Assembly: GCF_904846715.1 (NCBI RefSeq)
Contig: NZ_CAJHBU010000007.1
Coordinates: 87,072-151,071 of the forward strand
DNA: 64,000 bases
Origin: Psychrobacter vallis
Lineage (GTDB): Bacteria > Pseudomonadota > Gammaproteobacteria > Pseudomonadales > Moraxellaceae
Reading direction: 5' to 3'
The position numbers and the translations under genes are program-made. Below the pieces are notes generated by a model that worked only from the letters and a program-made list of their open reading frames with translations, was not told the DNA's origin and did no database searches. The number at the start of each line of letters is the position of its first letter. Positions within the stretch are counted from its first letter, which is position 1. Shown here in pieces: positions 28,882 to 37,952 of the stretch.

Positions 28882-29121
28882 ATGAGTATTTTTTCAAAGC
28901 TACTAGAAATAGAAGGTAAGTATAAAATTAAGTTACACGAAGGTGAGAATTTTAAACAAGCTGTGTACAACGGGAAAATGACAGATTCAGAAGATTGTAT
29001 TATCGATAAAATTGAATTAATTTTAAAACATTATCCTGACAGCCAAGATATTTCCTTATCTACGTACGAATCAGATGAGACCTCAAATGATTCATTTTGC
29101 TACGCTGTGGTATTACCCTAA
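28882..29121 (+). CDS. Hypothetical protein, 79 residues
   Basis: Small acidic soluble protein, no recognised family, no signal or membrane segment. It has a GGAACA sequence just before ATG and ends 22 bp before the GNAT gene start, so it is probably co-transcribed. The clean start and its AT-rich codon use shared with the next gene argue that it is real. Confidence 0.55.
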   Translation: MSIFSKLLEIEGKYKIKLHEGENFKQAVYNGKMTDSEDCIIDKIELILKHYPDSQDISLSTYESDETSNDSFCYAVVLP

Positions 29122-29142
29122 TATTTAACTATGGAGTGCCGC

Positions 29143-29640
29143 ATGTTTTTTATACGGAAGGCAAACCAGAACGACGTATCAGATATTGCTCATATACACT
29201 TTGAAAGTTGGAATGCTACGTATGCGAACCTTTTACCAAAAGCGTATAGAGACAAAGAAAATAACCTGTCTCAAAAAATGAACATGTGGAAGAAGGTATT
29301 ACCTAGCTCTGGTGTGAATACATGGATAGCATATGATGCTGAAGATACTGCTGTAGGATTTATTTCTTACTTTAAGAAAGATCAAGAGTGTGAAATAACC
29401 ACTTTGTATCTCTTACCGCAATACCAAAATTTAGGGATAGGTACTAAGCTAATGGACGCAGCCCTAATTGATGCTTCTCAATGTAATAGCTGCTCCAGTC
29501 TATCTTTATGGGTATTAAAAACCAATCTAACTGCGATTAGTTTCTATGAGAAGTTTGGTTTTGAGTCTGACGGACAATGTGATGAAGAGCTATACGAGGA
29601 CACCAAAATAATAGATATTAGAATGGTAAAAGCACTCTAA
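29143..29640 (+). CDS. GNAT-family N-acetyltransferase
   Basis: Acetyl-CoA-dependent acetyltransferase of about 165 residues. It begins with the GNAT pattern IRKANQNDVSDIAHIH, the core beta-strand ITTLYLLPQYQNLGIGTKLMDAAL contains the Q/RxxGxG/A acetyl-CoA loop (QNLGIG), and it ends with NLTAISFYEKFGFESDG. The ATG at 29131 is itself followed by GGAG, which reads as the ribosome binding site for the ATG at 29143; the latter is chosen. The substrate is unknown. It is AT-rich and probably accessory. Confidence 0.88.
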   Translation: MFFIRKANQNDVSDIAHIHFESWNATYANLLPKAYRDKENNLSQKMNMWKKVLPSSGVNTWIAYDAEDTAVGFISYFKKDQECEITTLYLLPQYQNLGIGTKLMDAALIDASQCNSCSSLSLWVLKTNLTAISFYEKFGFESDGQCDEELYEDTKIIDIRMVKAL

Positions 29641-29803
29641 TATCTATTATTTTGACTACACCCAAGCGGAGCCAGTCAATCCATCCTTTAAACCTATTAA
29701 TAGACTACTCAAGACAGACTGCTATCATAAAACTACTTATATTAGACCAATCAGCGCAGTCCAACTCGAGCGCTTTGGATTTTAGAGACACAAGTATAAA
29801 TAC

Positions 29804-30610
29804 TCAAAACAACGCTTTAAATAGGAAGAAAACGCTCACAACGACCAACAACCACGCAAAACATTTCTTTAATAGTTGTGGTGATAAGGTATGAGCTGCT
29901 TTTGCGCCTAATTTGGCTGTAAAGAAACTCATGGTACCAATGCCCAAAAACGCATAAATATGTACAAAGCCAATCGCATTAGGCACATCTACTTGCTCAT
30001 TTAGCCCAAAAATCATAAAGCCTAACGCACCTGCAATAGCAATCGGTAAACCACACGCCGCTGACGTGCCAACCGCTTTTTGCATGACCACACCATAACG
30101 ATTGAGATAAGGAACCGTCAAGCTCCCTCCCCCGATACCAAAAATAGCAGAGGCCACTCCTATTCCAGCGCCTGCACCGAGCTGCTTAGGTGTCGAAGGC
30201 AGTGACCTATTGGCATTTGCCTCTACTCGCTTTTTACCGCCAGTCAGCATAGTAAAGGCGACCCAAAGCAAAAACGTGCCAACAATGATCTGAAGATGAG
30301 TCCCAGACAACCATCCGGCAATCCCTGCCCCCAAAAAACAGCCAATGGCCATTCCAGGTGCCAGATTTTTGAATACAGGCCACATGACGGCGCCGTTTTT
30401 ATTGTGTGCCATTAACGAGCTTATAGAGGTTATAACAATGGTCGCCAGTGACGTCCCCAAGGCCAAATGCATCGTCGTGTCAGCACTATAACCCATTTGG
30501 GTAAAAACGATGAATAATAGTGGCACCATGATCGTGCCACCGCCTACGCCAAAAAGCCCAGCCGCAAACCCTGCTATAGCCCCTATTATGAAAAATATGA
30601 TGAGTTCCAC
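29804..30610 (-). CDS. TauE/SafE (TSUP)-family exporter
   Basis: Membrane protein of 268 residues with about eight hydrophobic segments. The family repeats are plain: GAIAGFAAGLFGVGGGTIMVPLL near the N-terminus and GVASAIFGIGGGSLTVPYL in the second half. TSUP proteins move sulfite, sulfoacetate or other organosulfur anions; the substrate here is not known. It lies downstream of the methionine genes on the same strand with about 215 bp between, including a palindromic repeat. Confidence 0.9.
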   Translation of the reverse strand: MELIIFFIIGAIAGFAAGLFGVGGGTIMVPLLFIVFTQMGYSADTTMHLALGTSLATIVITSISSLMAHNKNGAVMWPVFKNLAPGMAIGCFLGAGIAGWLSGTHLQIIVGTFLLWVAFTMLTGGKKRVEANANRSLPSTPKQLGAGAGIGVASAIFGIGGGSLTVPYLNRYGVVMQKAVGTSAACGLPIAIAGALGFMIFGLNEQVDVPNAIGFVHIYAFLGIGTMSFFTAKLGAKAAHTLSPQLLKKCFAWLLVVVSVFFLFKALF

Positions 30611-30657
30611 GGGATATTTACTTCACAGTTAGATGATGAATGGTTGGATAATGATTA

Positions 30658-30801
30658 AATCAATTCAGAATAAAAATGATACAACCATTAATGATGTTCT
30701 ACTGGTATAAATTTTCTTCGCTGGCTGTTCGCAAGCGTGACAGATGCTTCATAAAATTCATACCAGCAGAACGGTAATCCTTTTAGAATGGATCGACTAT
30801 A
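30658..30801 (+). repeat. Palindromic repeat family, copy B
   Basis: About 143 bp with A/T-rich inverted ends (AATTCAGAATAAAA on the left; TTTTAGAATGGATCGACTAT on the right) and a core that folds back on itself (TACTGGTATAAATTTT against AAAATTCATACCAGCA). It separates the TauE-like gene from the flavin reductase gene. Confidence 0.75.
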
Positions 30802-30826
30802 TGAAATAATTGGCTTAAGCGCTGAC

Positions 30827-31333
30827 CTAAGCAAACTGTACTTGACCCACTTGATGATAGGCACGATTAAAATAAACCAAGCTTTCCTCTTGCCCACCTT
30901 GTTGTTCATTTTGTCTAATAGCAACGACGCGGCACATAAAGACACTGTGCGTACCAACTGTCTGAATTTGCTCAATCTCACAATCAAAACTGACCAGCGC
31001 ATCCTCTAACATCGGTGCACCTGTTTTTAATGTAGTCCAACAACCTTGTTGAAATCGCTCTTCTGAACACAATTTGGATGCAAACGCATTGGATATCTGT
31101 TCATGCTGTGCGCCGAGCACGTTGACGCACAAGGTTTTATGATCAACAAAATGACCATGCGATCGTGCCGCCTGATTCATACACACCAAAAGGGTTGGCG
31201 GGCTATCGCTCACGCTACAAACAGCGGAGGCGGTAAAGCCGTGTACGCCTGACTCCCCTTTTGTGGTGATCACGCTGACGGCTGTGGTGAGTCGCGCCAT
31301 AGCATTTCTAAAATCAGTTGCTTCAATCATCAC
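30827..31333 (-). CDS. Flavin reductase, probable partner of MesD/MesX
   Basis: A 168-residue flavin reductase-like protein (PF01613) that would use NAD(P)H to reduce FMN or FAD. Seen: the N-terminal FRNAMARLTTAVSVITT, then GFTASAVCSVSDSPPTLLVCMNQ and the C-terminal GRV-like end. Two Met codons start the frame. It is 35 bp after mesD on the same strand. Reduced flavin could feed the oxygen-dependent MesX/MesD system, an inference from the co-location and from reports that the system needs oxygen. Confidence 0.85.
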   Translation of the reverse strand: MMIEATDFRNAMARLTTAVSVITTKGESGVHGFTASAVCSVSDSPPTLLVCMNQAARSHGHFVDHKTLCVNVLGAQHEQISNAFASKLCSEERFQQGCWTTLKTGAPMLEDALVSFDCEIEQIQTVGTHSVFMCRVVAIRQNEQQGGQEESLVYFNRAYHQVGQVQFA

Positions 31334-31368
31334 GTACTTCCTAAATTTGACTGTATATTTTCTTTAGA

Positions 31369-32397
31369 TTATCTTGTCAATTCTTGACGAACGATCTCTG
31401 CGCCAGCACTCAACGCTGCCAGCTTACCGCGTGCCACTTGGCGAGACAATGGCGCCATGCCGCAGTTGGTCGAGGGATAGAGCTTGTCGGCATCGACAAA
31501 TTGTAGTGCTTTTCGCAAGGTATCTGCGACCGCTTCAGGCGTCTCAATATCATTGGTCGCCACATCAATCGCGCCGACCATCACTTTTTTGCCGCGAATC
31601 AGTTCAATCAAATCCATTGGCACATGTGAGTTTTGACACTCGAGCGAGACAATATCGATCTTTGACTGCTGCAATTTAGGGAATGCTTGTTCGTACTGAC
31701 GCCATTCTGAACCCAGCGTTTTTTTCCAATCGTTATTGGCTTTGATGCCATAGCCGTAGCAAATATGCACCGCTGTTTCGCACTTTAGCCCTTCGATTGC
31801 ACGCTCTAAAGTAGCAATACCCCAATCGTTCACGTCATCGAAGAAGACATTGAATGCAGGTTCGTCGAACTGAATGATATCCACGCCAGCTGCTTCTAAC
31901 TCTCTCGCTTCTTGATTTAAAATTTTGGCAAATTCCCACGCCAATTTTTCACGGCTTTTATAATGACCATCATACAATGTATCAATCATCGTCATTGGCC
32001 CTGGCAGCGCCCATTTAATCGGCTGGTCGGTGTGCTGGCGCAAAAATTTAGCATCGTCAACAAACACAGGCTTTTGACGGCTCACGCTACCCACCACTGA
32101 CGGCACGCTGGCATCATAGCGATTACGAATGCGTACGGTCTTACGCTGCTCAAAATCGACACCGTCAAGATGCTCAATAAACGTGGTCACGAAGTGCTGA
32201 CGGGTTTGCTCGCCATCACTGACAATATCGACCCCTGCACGTACTTGCTCTTGCAACGACACTAGCAGAGCATCTTGTTTGGCTTGGATAAGCTCATCAC
32301 CTGCTAACGCCCAAGGTGACCAAATTTTTTCAGGTTCTGCCAGCCACGAAGGTTTCGGTAAGCTGCCAGCGGTTGAGGTCGGTAATAATGTTTTCAT
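31369..32397 (-). CDS. mesD: MesD, core methionine synthase
   Basis: Short MetE-like protein of 342 residues lacking the folate-binding N-terminal half of MetE (about 750). The zinc site of MetE is kept: His211 and Cys213 in VHICYGYG, Glu253 in SLECQNS, Cys312 in STNCGM. The adjacent DUF1852 gene makes this the MesD type, described in Acinetobacter baylyi as a folate-independent methionine synthase that needs MesX and oxygen. The methyl donor is not established from sequence. Operon order is mesX, mesD, flavin reductase. Confidence 0.9.
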   Translation of the reverse strand: MKTLLPTSTAGSLPKPSWLAEPEKIWSPWALAGDELIQAKQDALLVSLQEQVRAGVDIVSDGEQTRQHFVTTFIEHLDGVDFEQRKTVRIRNRYDASVPSVVGSVSRQKPVFVDDAKFLRQHTDQPIKWALPGPMTMIDTLYDGHYKSREKLAWEFAKILNQEARELEAAGVDIIQFDEPAFNVFFDDVNDWGIATLERAIEGLKCETAVHICYGYGIKANNDWKKTLGSEWRQYEQAFPKLQQSKIDIVSLECQNSHVPMDLIELIRGKKVMVGAIDVATNDIETPEAVADTLRKALQFVDADKLYPSTNCGMAPLSRQVARGKLAALSAGAEIVRQELTR

Positions 32398-32453
32398 GGT
32401 ATCTCGTCTTTTATATTTTGTTTTTATGTTTTCATTTTTTGTCGGTCGGCCCG

Positions 32454-33461
32454 TTAGGCCGCATGCTTTTTAACCGCGCCTTTTTCCACAGAATAGCTTG
32501 CAGCCCACTGCTCTAAAACGTCTTGATAGGGTTTGATAAATTGCTCTTGTGTAAATTTACCTTGCTTTACTGCCATTTGACTGCGTTCTTCACGGTCATA
32601 CACAATTTGAGTCAGTGAATAATCTTGGTATTTCAAACTGGGTTGATAGACATCGCCTGCGCTTGAATTGGCATTATAAATTTCAGGTCGGTAGATTTTT
32701 TGGAACGTCTCCATGGTACTAATCGCGCTGATCAGCTCAAGGTCGGTATAATCACTCAACAAGTCACCGGCAAAATAAAACGCTAATGGCGCAGCACTAT
32801 CGGCAGGCTTAAAATATCGAACGGTTAAGCCCATTTTGTGAAAATAATCGTCGGTTAACGAGTATTCATCTTGCTTATATTCAACGCCCAATACGGGGTG
32901 TTGATTGGCTGTACGGTAATAGGTTTTGCTAGTGGAGACGCTGAGGCAAATCACTGGTTTTTTATCAAAATTGGCTTTGTAAGCTTCTGAATTCAGTAAG
33001 TATTGAAACAGCTTGCCATGCAAGTCACCAAAATTCTCTGGTGGCGCAGAGGCTGGATTTTTATCGAAATGCTCAAGCAGTACGACGCTAAAGTCATAAT
33101 CACGAACATAAGAGGAGAAACTGTTGCCGATCATACCGTCAATACGTTTGTTGTCTTTATGATCAACAATCGTGGTTTTTAGGGTTTCGATGACAGGAAA
33201 CGTCTCGCCATTGCCTTCGATATCCATGTTTGCAGAAATAATGTCAACTTCAACAGAATAACGGTCTGCTGTCGGGTTATCCCAATGCGCCAACGCATTA
33301 AAACGATTATTAATCATTCTCAATGTTTTGCGTAGATTCTCTTGGCGATGCTCGCCGCGTGCCAGATTGGCAAAGTTAGTCGTCAGACGCGTGCTGTCGG
33401 CAGGATGATAGTTTTCATCAAAACGAATACTCTTAATTGAACAGGCAAATTCTTTACTCAT
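32454..33461 (-). CDS. mesX: MesX, DUF1852 protein
   Basis: DUF1852 (PF08908) protein of 335 residues, the required partner of MesD. It is soluble, with no signal. The N-terminal SIRFDENYHPADSTRLTTNFANLARG and the central VSTSKTYYRTANQHPVLGVEYKQDEYSL are typical of the family as I recall it. The biochemical reaction is not fully known; with MesD it supports methionine synthesis when oxygen is present. It opens the unit, 56 bp upstream of mesD. I found no SAM riboswitch in the 240-bp leader. Confidence 0.88.
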   Translation of the reverse strand: MSKEFACSIKSIRFDENYHPADSTRLTTNFANLARGEHRQENLRKTLRMINNRFNALAHWDNPTADRYSVEVDIISANMDIEGNGETFPVIETLKTTIVDHKDNKRIDGMIGNSFSSYVRDYDFSVVLLEHFDKNPASAPPENFGDLHGKLFQYLLNSEAYKANFDKKPVICLSVSTSKTYYRTANQHPVLGVEYKQDEYSLTDDYFHKMGLTVRYFKPADSAAPLAFYFAGDLLSDYTDLELISAISTMETFQKIYRPEIYNANSSAGDVYQPSLKYQDYSLTQIVYDREERSQMAVKQGKFTQEQFIKPYQDVLEQWAASYSVEKGAVKKHAA

Positions 33462-33702
33462 GGTAATCCGCTCCCCTAATACTCAAAATAAAACCAAATT
33501 TCTGTATGAGGTGAATTATGCCTGAATCAATACATGAATAAAAACGATGTAAATTAAACTAAAGATGAATATAATTCATTTTTATAAATTTAGGATATAG
33601 AAAGGGCTTTCATTAAGATGTTAAAATATTAAAACGTTAAGAGTACATGCATCAAATCTAGAAGAGATGAAAAAGTGTTTTTTAATTTGGCTAAGCTGAC
33701 CA

Positions 33703-34428
33703 CTAAATAATCTGACTTTCATAACTGAATTTTTCTGCCAGTCCATATGATTCTCTATACTCAACAGGATCACCTTCCAAATTCTTAGCGATGCGGCATA
33801 CCTTAACCAAGTTTTCGTGTTGCGTATTGTCCAAATAAGGATCTATGTGATTGGTGACAAAAAATAGTGTTTCTATAGCAGAGGACACAAATTGTCCGCA
33901 TTTTTTATAATAAAAAGGATAGAGAAGATTCTCAAAATCTTTTGGTTCTAGGCCTACAAACTCTTGGTAGCGGTTCTTAGGTAACCAAATTCTTTCACTC
34001 AAAATGACTTTGTCTTCGACAATACGCACACGTTCTATATAAATCAGATCTTCGTTTTCACGAATATTCAATGTTTTATTGATCGTATCGACCGCTTCTA
34101 TCAACATAATTTTTTTGATGACGCCAGTCGGTATAACGTAGCGAGCGTCTTGATCACGGAACTTATAAAACCTTAACAAGGAGGTGTTAAAATCTGGTTT
34201 TTTTAAAAAAGTGCCGCGGCCTTGATGTTTTATCAACACCCCATCGTCTACTAGCTTTTCGACCGCTTTACGGACGGTTCCTACCGACACCTGATACTTA
34301 TCTGCAAAGTCCTGTTCCGTAGGTAAGGGAGTGCTTTCATCCCATTTACTTTCCGTGAGTAACGTCTGAATATGCCACCGTACTTGCTCATAACGTGGCA
34401 TGTTAAACTTTTTGAAATTATCTATCAT
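33703..34428 (-). CDS. GntR/HutC-type transcriptional regulator
   Basis: A 241-residue regulator with an N-terminal winged helix (PRYEQVRWHIQTLL, LPTEQDFADKYQVSVGTVRKAVEKLVDDGVLIKHQGRGTFL, about 10-85) and a C-terminal UTRA ligand-binding domain of the HutC subfamily. It is divergent from a MatC-like carrier gene across 338 bp, and the tctCBA genes follow, so it probably controls uptake of an organic acid. A 7-bp inverted repeat in the shared gap is a candidate operator. Confidence 0.9.
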   Translation of the reverse strand: MIDNFKKFNMPRYEQVRWHIQTLLTESKWDESTPLPTEQDFADKYQVSVGTVRKAVEKLVDDGVLIKHQGRGTFLKKPDFNTSLLRFYKFRDQDARYVIPTGVIKKIMLIEAVDTINKTLNIRENEDLIYIERVRIVEDKVILSERIWLPKNRYQEFVGLEPKDFENLLYPFYYKKCGQFVSSAIETLFFVTNHIDPYLDNTQHENLVKVCRIAKNLEGDPVEYRESYGLAEKFSYESQII

Positions 34429-34766
34429 TTTTCCACCACAATGTGAAGGTTTTGATTATCTGCCTTAAGAACGTTAAGCAGGGTTACATGCCTAAGCAGT
34501 AGAATATATCTGACATTCTATCTTAAGTCCTAACCAAATTTTAAATATCCTTTTAATGTTAACGCCCACCCAGATTTTTTGGTGAATATCATCTCATTCA
34601 CACCGCCATTTTTGCTATCATTCTACTCAGTTAAATACGCTTTGAACGCCTATACAATAGGCGAACCTAGAAAATTATCTGTCAACATTATCACAACACG
34701 CTTTATTTTAGAAAATACATAGGTAGATAGATTTAGGTTTTATACAATCAAAGCCAAGGAGCAAAC
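34429..34766. promoter_or_regulatory. Divergent control region between gntR-type gene and MatC-like gene
   Basis: A 338-bp AT-rich gap. It contains the palindrome CGCCTAT-ACA-ATAGGCG (34647-34663), a candidate site for the GntR-type regulator, and a short CTTAAGAACGTTAAG inverted repeat at about 34465-34479. The palindrome lies about 100 bp before the MatC-like start. AAGGAG precedes that start by 6 nt. Confidence 0.5.
34647..34663. promoter_or_regulatory. Candidate GntR-type operator
   Basis: Perfect 7-bp inverted repeat CGCCTAT/ATAGGCG with a 3-bp centre in the divergent regulator-transporter gap. GntR sites are commonly palindromic and near their own gene. No second copy was found upstream of tctC. 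Confidence 0.45.
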
Positions 34767-36056
34767 ATGACTATATATATTTTGATGGCCATCGTAATTT
34801 CTATTGCGCTGGGCTACATCACTAAAATTAATATCGGCTTGTTTGCGATTGTATTTTCATACCTTATTGGATGTTTCGGTATGGGTCTTAGTGCTTCTGA
34901 AGTTATTAAGCTATGGCCTCTCAAAATTTTCTTTGTTATTTTTGCCGTTACGCTCTTCTACAATTTTCCTTTGGCTAACGGTGCTTTAGAAAAATTGTGT
35001 AGTCATCTGATTTATAAATGTCGACACTTTCCAGCGTTATTGCCGCTGGCTATTTTTTTTACGGCCACGATTGTGGCAGGCTTAGGCGCTGGTTATTACA
35101 CAGTGTTAGCCACTATGGCGCCTATGATTTTGTTGTTGTCCAAAAGAACCAACTTAAATGTCGTTATGGCTATTTTGTCAGTGAACTACGGTGCTCTAGC
35201 CGGCGCTAATTTTATCACTTCACAAAGTGGCGTTATCTTCAGAGAGCTCATGCGATCTGCTGGTGTGGCCAATGATAATACCTTTACGTATGCTTTAGGA
35301 ATTTTTGCTGTTACCTTTTTAATGCCAGTCATTGTATTGAGCGTTTACAGCTTTATCAATGCCAAGAATAGTAAAATAGTGATTCAAAGCATATTGCCAG
35401 AGCCTTTAGACCATAAGCAAAGGCAGTCTATTATGCTGATTTTTATTATGATGGCCATTGTACTTATTGTACCCATTCTAAATCTGCTGATGCCTCAAGT
35501 ACAAGCGATTCAGTTTTTGAATGCTCGGATTGATATTGGTTTTATTGCCATTTTTTTTGTTGTGGTCAGTTTGTTTTTGAAGCTGGGTGACGAAAAAACC
35601 GTGATTGCCTTGATACCTTGGAATACGCTCATTATGATTTGTGGCGTCAGTATGTTGATGAGCGTCGGGGTGGAAGTAGGGGTTATTTACGAGCTGACAG
35701 AATGGCTAAGTACGAACGTACCTATCTGGATGATACCGACTTTAGTGTTTGTTATTAGCGCAATTATGTCGATTTTTGCGAGTACACTGGGGGTAGTAGC
35801 GCCTACTTTATTTCCTATGGTGCCAGCGTTAGCCGTTGCCTCTGGTTTGAACCCTTTACTATTATTTGTCTGTATTGTGGTTGGTGCTCAAAGCTCATCC
35901 ATTTCCCCTTTTTCATCAGGAGGCAGTCTAACCTTGGGAGCTTCTCAATTGCATATAGATAAAGGTCGGCTTTTAAATATTCTGCTGTTTAAAGCACTGC
36001 CCCTAGATATCATTATTGGAATATGCGCGATTTTGGTTATCCAGCTCATATTTTGA
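34767..36056 (+). CDS. MatC-like dicarboxylate carrier, ion-transporter superfamily
   Basis: Polytopic membrane protein of 429 residues with about 11-12 hydrophobic segments. The N-terminus (IALGYITKINIGLFAIVFSYLIG, then WPLKIFFVIFAVTLFYNF) matches the MatC N-terminal family of dicarboxylate carriers as I recall it, and FITSQSGVIF plus GAQSSSISPFSSGGSL are typical hairpin-loop motifs of the ion transporter superfamily. AAGGAG precedes the ATG. It is next to a GntR regulator and a tripartite transporter, pointing to organic-acid uptake. Substrate unproven. Confidence 0.82.
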   Translation: MTIYILMAIVISIALGYITKINIGLFAIVFSYLIGCFGMGLSASEVIKLWPLKIFFVIFAVTLFYNFPLANGALEKLCSHLIYKCRHFPALLPLAIFFTATIVAGLGAGYYTVLATMAPMILLLSKRTNLNVVMAILSVNYGALAGANFITSQSGVIFRELMRSAGVANDNTFTYALGIFAVTFLMPVIVLSVYSFINAKNSKIVIQSILPEPLDHKQRQSIMLIFIMMAIVLIVPILNLLMPQVQAIQFLNARIDIGFIAIFFVVVSLFLKLGDEKTVIALIPWNTLIMICGVSMLMSVGVEVGVIYELTEWLSTNVPIWMIPTLVFVISAIMSIFASTLGVVAPTLFPMVPALAVASGLNPLLLFVCIVVGAQSSSISPFSSGGSLTLGASQLHIDKGRLLNILLFKALPLDIIIGICAILVIQLIF

Positions 36057-36356
36057 GCACTATGATAAGTTCCGTCTCAAACTCCTGAATCACCATACTG
36101 CCTGTTTTAAACATACAAATGTTCAAACTATGAATATAAGGTTTTGCTTTGTAAAAATAAAATTCATACATACATACATATGTTTCTTGTCATTTTTAAA
36201 ATATTCTGTTACTTTTGCATAACATTTAAAGTTCTATCGTTATAAAGTTTACTCACCTGAGTCAATCGAGCATGAACATTTCATGCAATAACTTTACGAC
36301 TTTAGTTAAAATTTTATTGGTTTTTTTAGTAAAACAAAACACACAAGGAGCGTCGT

Positions 36357-37376
36357 GTGAACAAACTATCTTATTTGGCTATTGGCCTGTCTGTATTATC
36401 CCTCACCGCATGTAACAACGCTAACGAAACTGCTAGCGCAGGCGCAGATGAATTTTCAGGTCCTTCACGTCCAGAATGTATCGCCCCTGCAAAACCAGGT
36501 GGTGGCTTCGACTTGACTTGTAAGCTTGCACAATCTGGCTTAAGAGATACTGGCATCCTAACAGATCCTATGCGAGTCACTTATATGCCAGGCGGCGTTG
36601 GTGCGGTTGCTTACAACAAAATCGTTGCCAATGATCGTTCAAATAACGATGCGATTGTCGCGTTTTCTACTGGCTCTATTCTGAACTTATCGCAAGGTAA
36701 ATTTGGTAAATTCACTGAAAAAGACGTGAAATGGCTAGCAGGCGTGGGTACTGATTATGGCGCTATTGCTGTGAATGCCGATTCACCAATCAAAGATCTA
36801 GCAGGATTGGTCGCTGAACTCAGATCAAATCCAAAAGCGATTAGTTTTGCGGCTGGTGGTAGTGTCGGCGGTCAGGATTGGATGCAAACGGCTATTTTGG
36901 CTAAAGCAGTTGGTGTTAACCCTAGCGACATGACTTATGTGGCGATGGAAGGCGGCGGAGAGGCGATTACTGCGGTCATGGGTAATCATGTTACTGTCGT
37001 GAGTGCTGGTATTGCAGAGATTATGCCACAAGCCAATGCTGGTAAGCTGAAAGTATTGGCAGTGTTTGCCGAAGAAAGACTGGGCGGTAGCATGGCAGAT
37101 ATTCCTACTGCTGTAGAGCAAGGCTACGATGTTAATTGGCCTGTTGTTCGCGGTTATTACATGGGTCCAGATGTGAGTCCTGCTGCTTATGCTTGGTGGA
37201 AAGCCTCCTTTGATAAGATGCTTGCTGATCCAAAGTTTGCTGAATTGCGCGAACAGCAAGAGCTACTACCTTTCTCTATGACGGGTGAAGAGCTTGAAGC
37301 CTATGTTTATAAGCGTACTGGCGAGCTACGTGAGCTATCAGCTGAATATAACCTTCTTGGCGCTGAAGCCAAATAG
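36357..37376 (+). CDS. tctC: TctC, tripartite tricarboxylate transporter binding protein
   Basis: Solute-binding component of a TTT system of the Bug/TctC family. The N-terminus is a lipoprotein signal with lipobox LTAC and Cys19. The mature protein shows the family pattern RPECIAPAKPGGGFDLTCKLAQ, MPGGVGAVAYNKI and GGSVGGQDW. GTG start with AAGGAG 6 nt upstream. The mature protein binds an organic acid for TctAB; substrate not given by sequence. First gene of tctCBA, 300 bp after the MatC-like gene; the gap holds nothing I recognise. Confidence 0.93.
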   Translation: MNKLSYLAIGLSVLSLTACNNANETASAGADEFSGPSRPECIAPAKPGGGFDLTCKLAQSGLRDTGILTDPMRVTYMPGGVGAVAYNKIVANDRSNNDAIVAFSTGSILNLSQGKFGKFTEKDVKWLAGVGTDYGAIAVNADSPIKDLAGLVAELRSNPKAISFAAGGSVGGQDWMQTAILAKAVGVNPSDMTYVAMEGGGEAITAVMGNHVTVVSAGIAEIMPQANAGKLKVLAVFAEERLGGSMADIPTAVEQGYDVNWPVVRGYYMGPDVSPAAYAWWKASFDKMLADPKFAELREQQELLPFSMTGEELEAYVYKRTGELRELSAEYNLLGAEAK

Positions 37377-37491
37377 CCTCATTAAGACCATACTCCCTTA
37401 ATGATTGAATACTAAATTTTATAGTATTCATCAAAGGTTGACAGATGACACATCTATCAACCTTTTATTTTAGAATTTAAGGATTACTGCT

Positions 37492-37947
37492 ATGACAATG
37501 GAACGCGCGTTCTCTGGTCTGATGGGACTGGTTTGCTTATTTTTTGTTTACTTAGCTTTCGGCTACGTCGCTCCCATCGCCTATGATCCTATTGGCCCTC
37601 GACCCTACCCTATTTTGATTTTCTCACTAATGGCACTTTTGACCTTGGTTATCGCCTTTCGTCCAGCGCGATTTACAAAAGTCATTGATTTAGGCTATAA
37701 CAAGGTCGTTCTTAGAAACCTTGTTTTGTGCATCAGTGCATTGCTGATCTACAGCTTAATTTTTGAGCCACTCGGTTTTATTATTTCTACCACACTCATG
37801 TGTTTTGCAGTTGGTCTATTGTTTGCAGGCAACCCTGTTAAAAGTATTATCTTTTCAGTTGTGATCAGTATCGCCCTATATGTCTTATTTGACATGGCCT
37901 TGGATGTCATTCTGCCACTTGGAATATTATCAGGAATAATGGGATAG
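37492..37947 (+). CDS. tctB: TctB, small membrane subunit
   Basis: A 151-residue protein with about four membrane segments, the length and topology of TctB. Conserved PIAYDPIGPRPYPILIF lies after the first segment and PLGFIISTTLMCFAVGLLF in the third. Preceded by AAGGA and 5 bp before tctA. It completes the transporter with TctA and TctC. Confidence 0.93.
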   Translation: MTMERAFSGLMGLVCLFFVYLAFGYVAPIAYDPIGPRPYPILIFSLMALLTLVIAFRPARFTKVIDLGYNKVVLRNLVLCISALLIYSLIFEPLGFIISTTLMCFAVGLLFAGNPVKSIIFSVVISIALYVLFDMALDVILPLGILSGIMG

Positions 37948-37952
37948 CTATT

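Noticed and set aside
29652..29894. 80-codon plus-strand frame after the GNAT gene
   Set aside because: Runs into the 3' end of the TauE-like gene on the other strand and has composition of an untranslated region.
30688..31002. 104-codon minus-strand frame
   Set aside because: Overlaps repeat copy B and the flavin reductase gene in another frame; no homology pattern.
33462..33702. SAM riboswitch upstream of mesX
   Set aside because: I looked for conserved SAM-I/SAM-II-like stems in the leader and saw none; the leader is plain AT-rich DNA.
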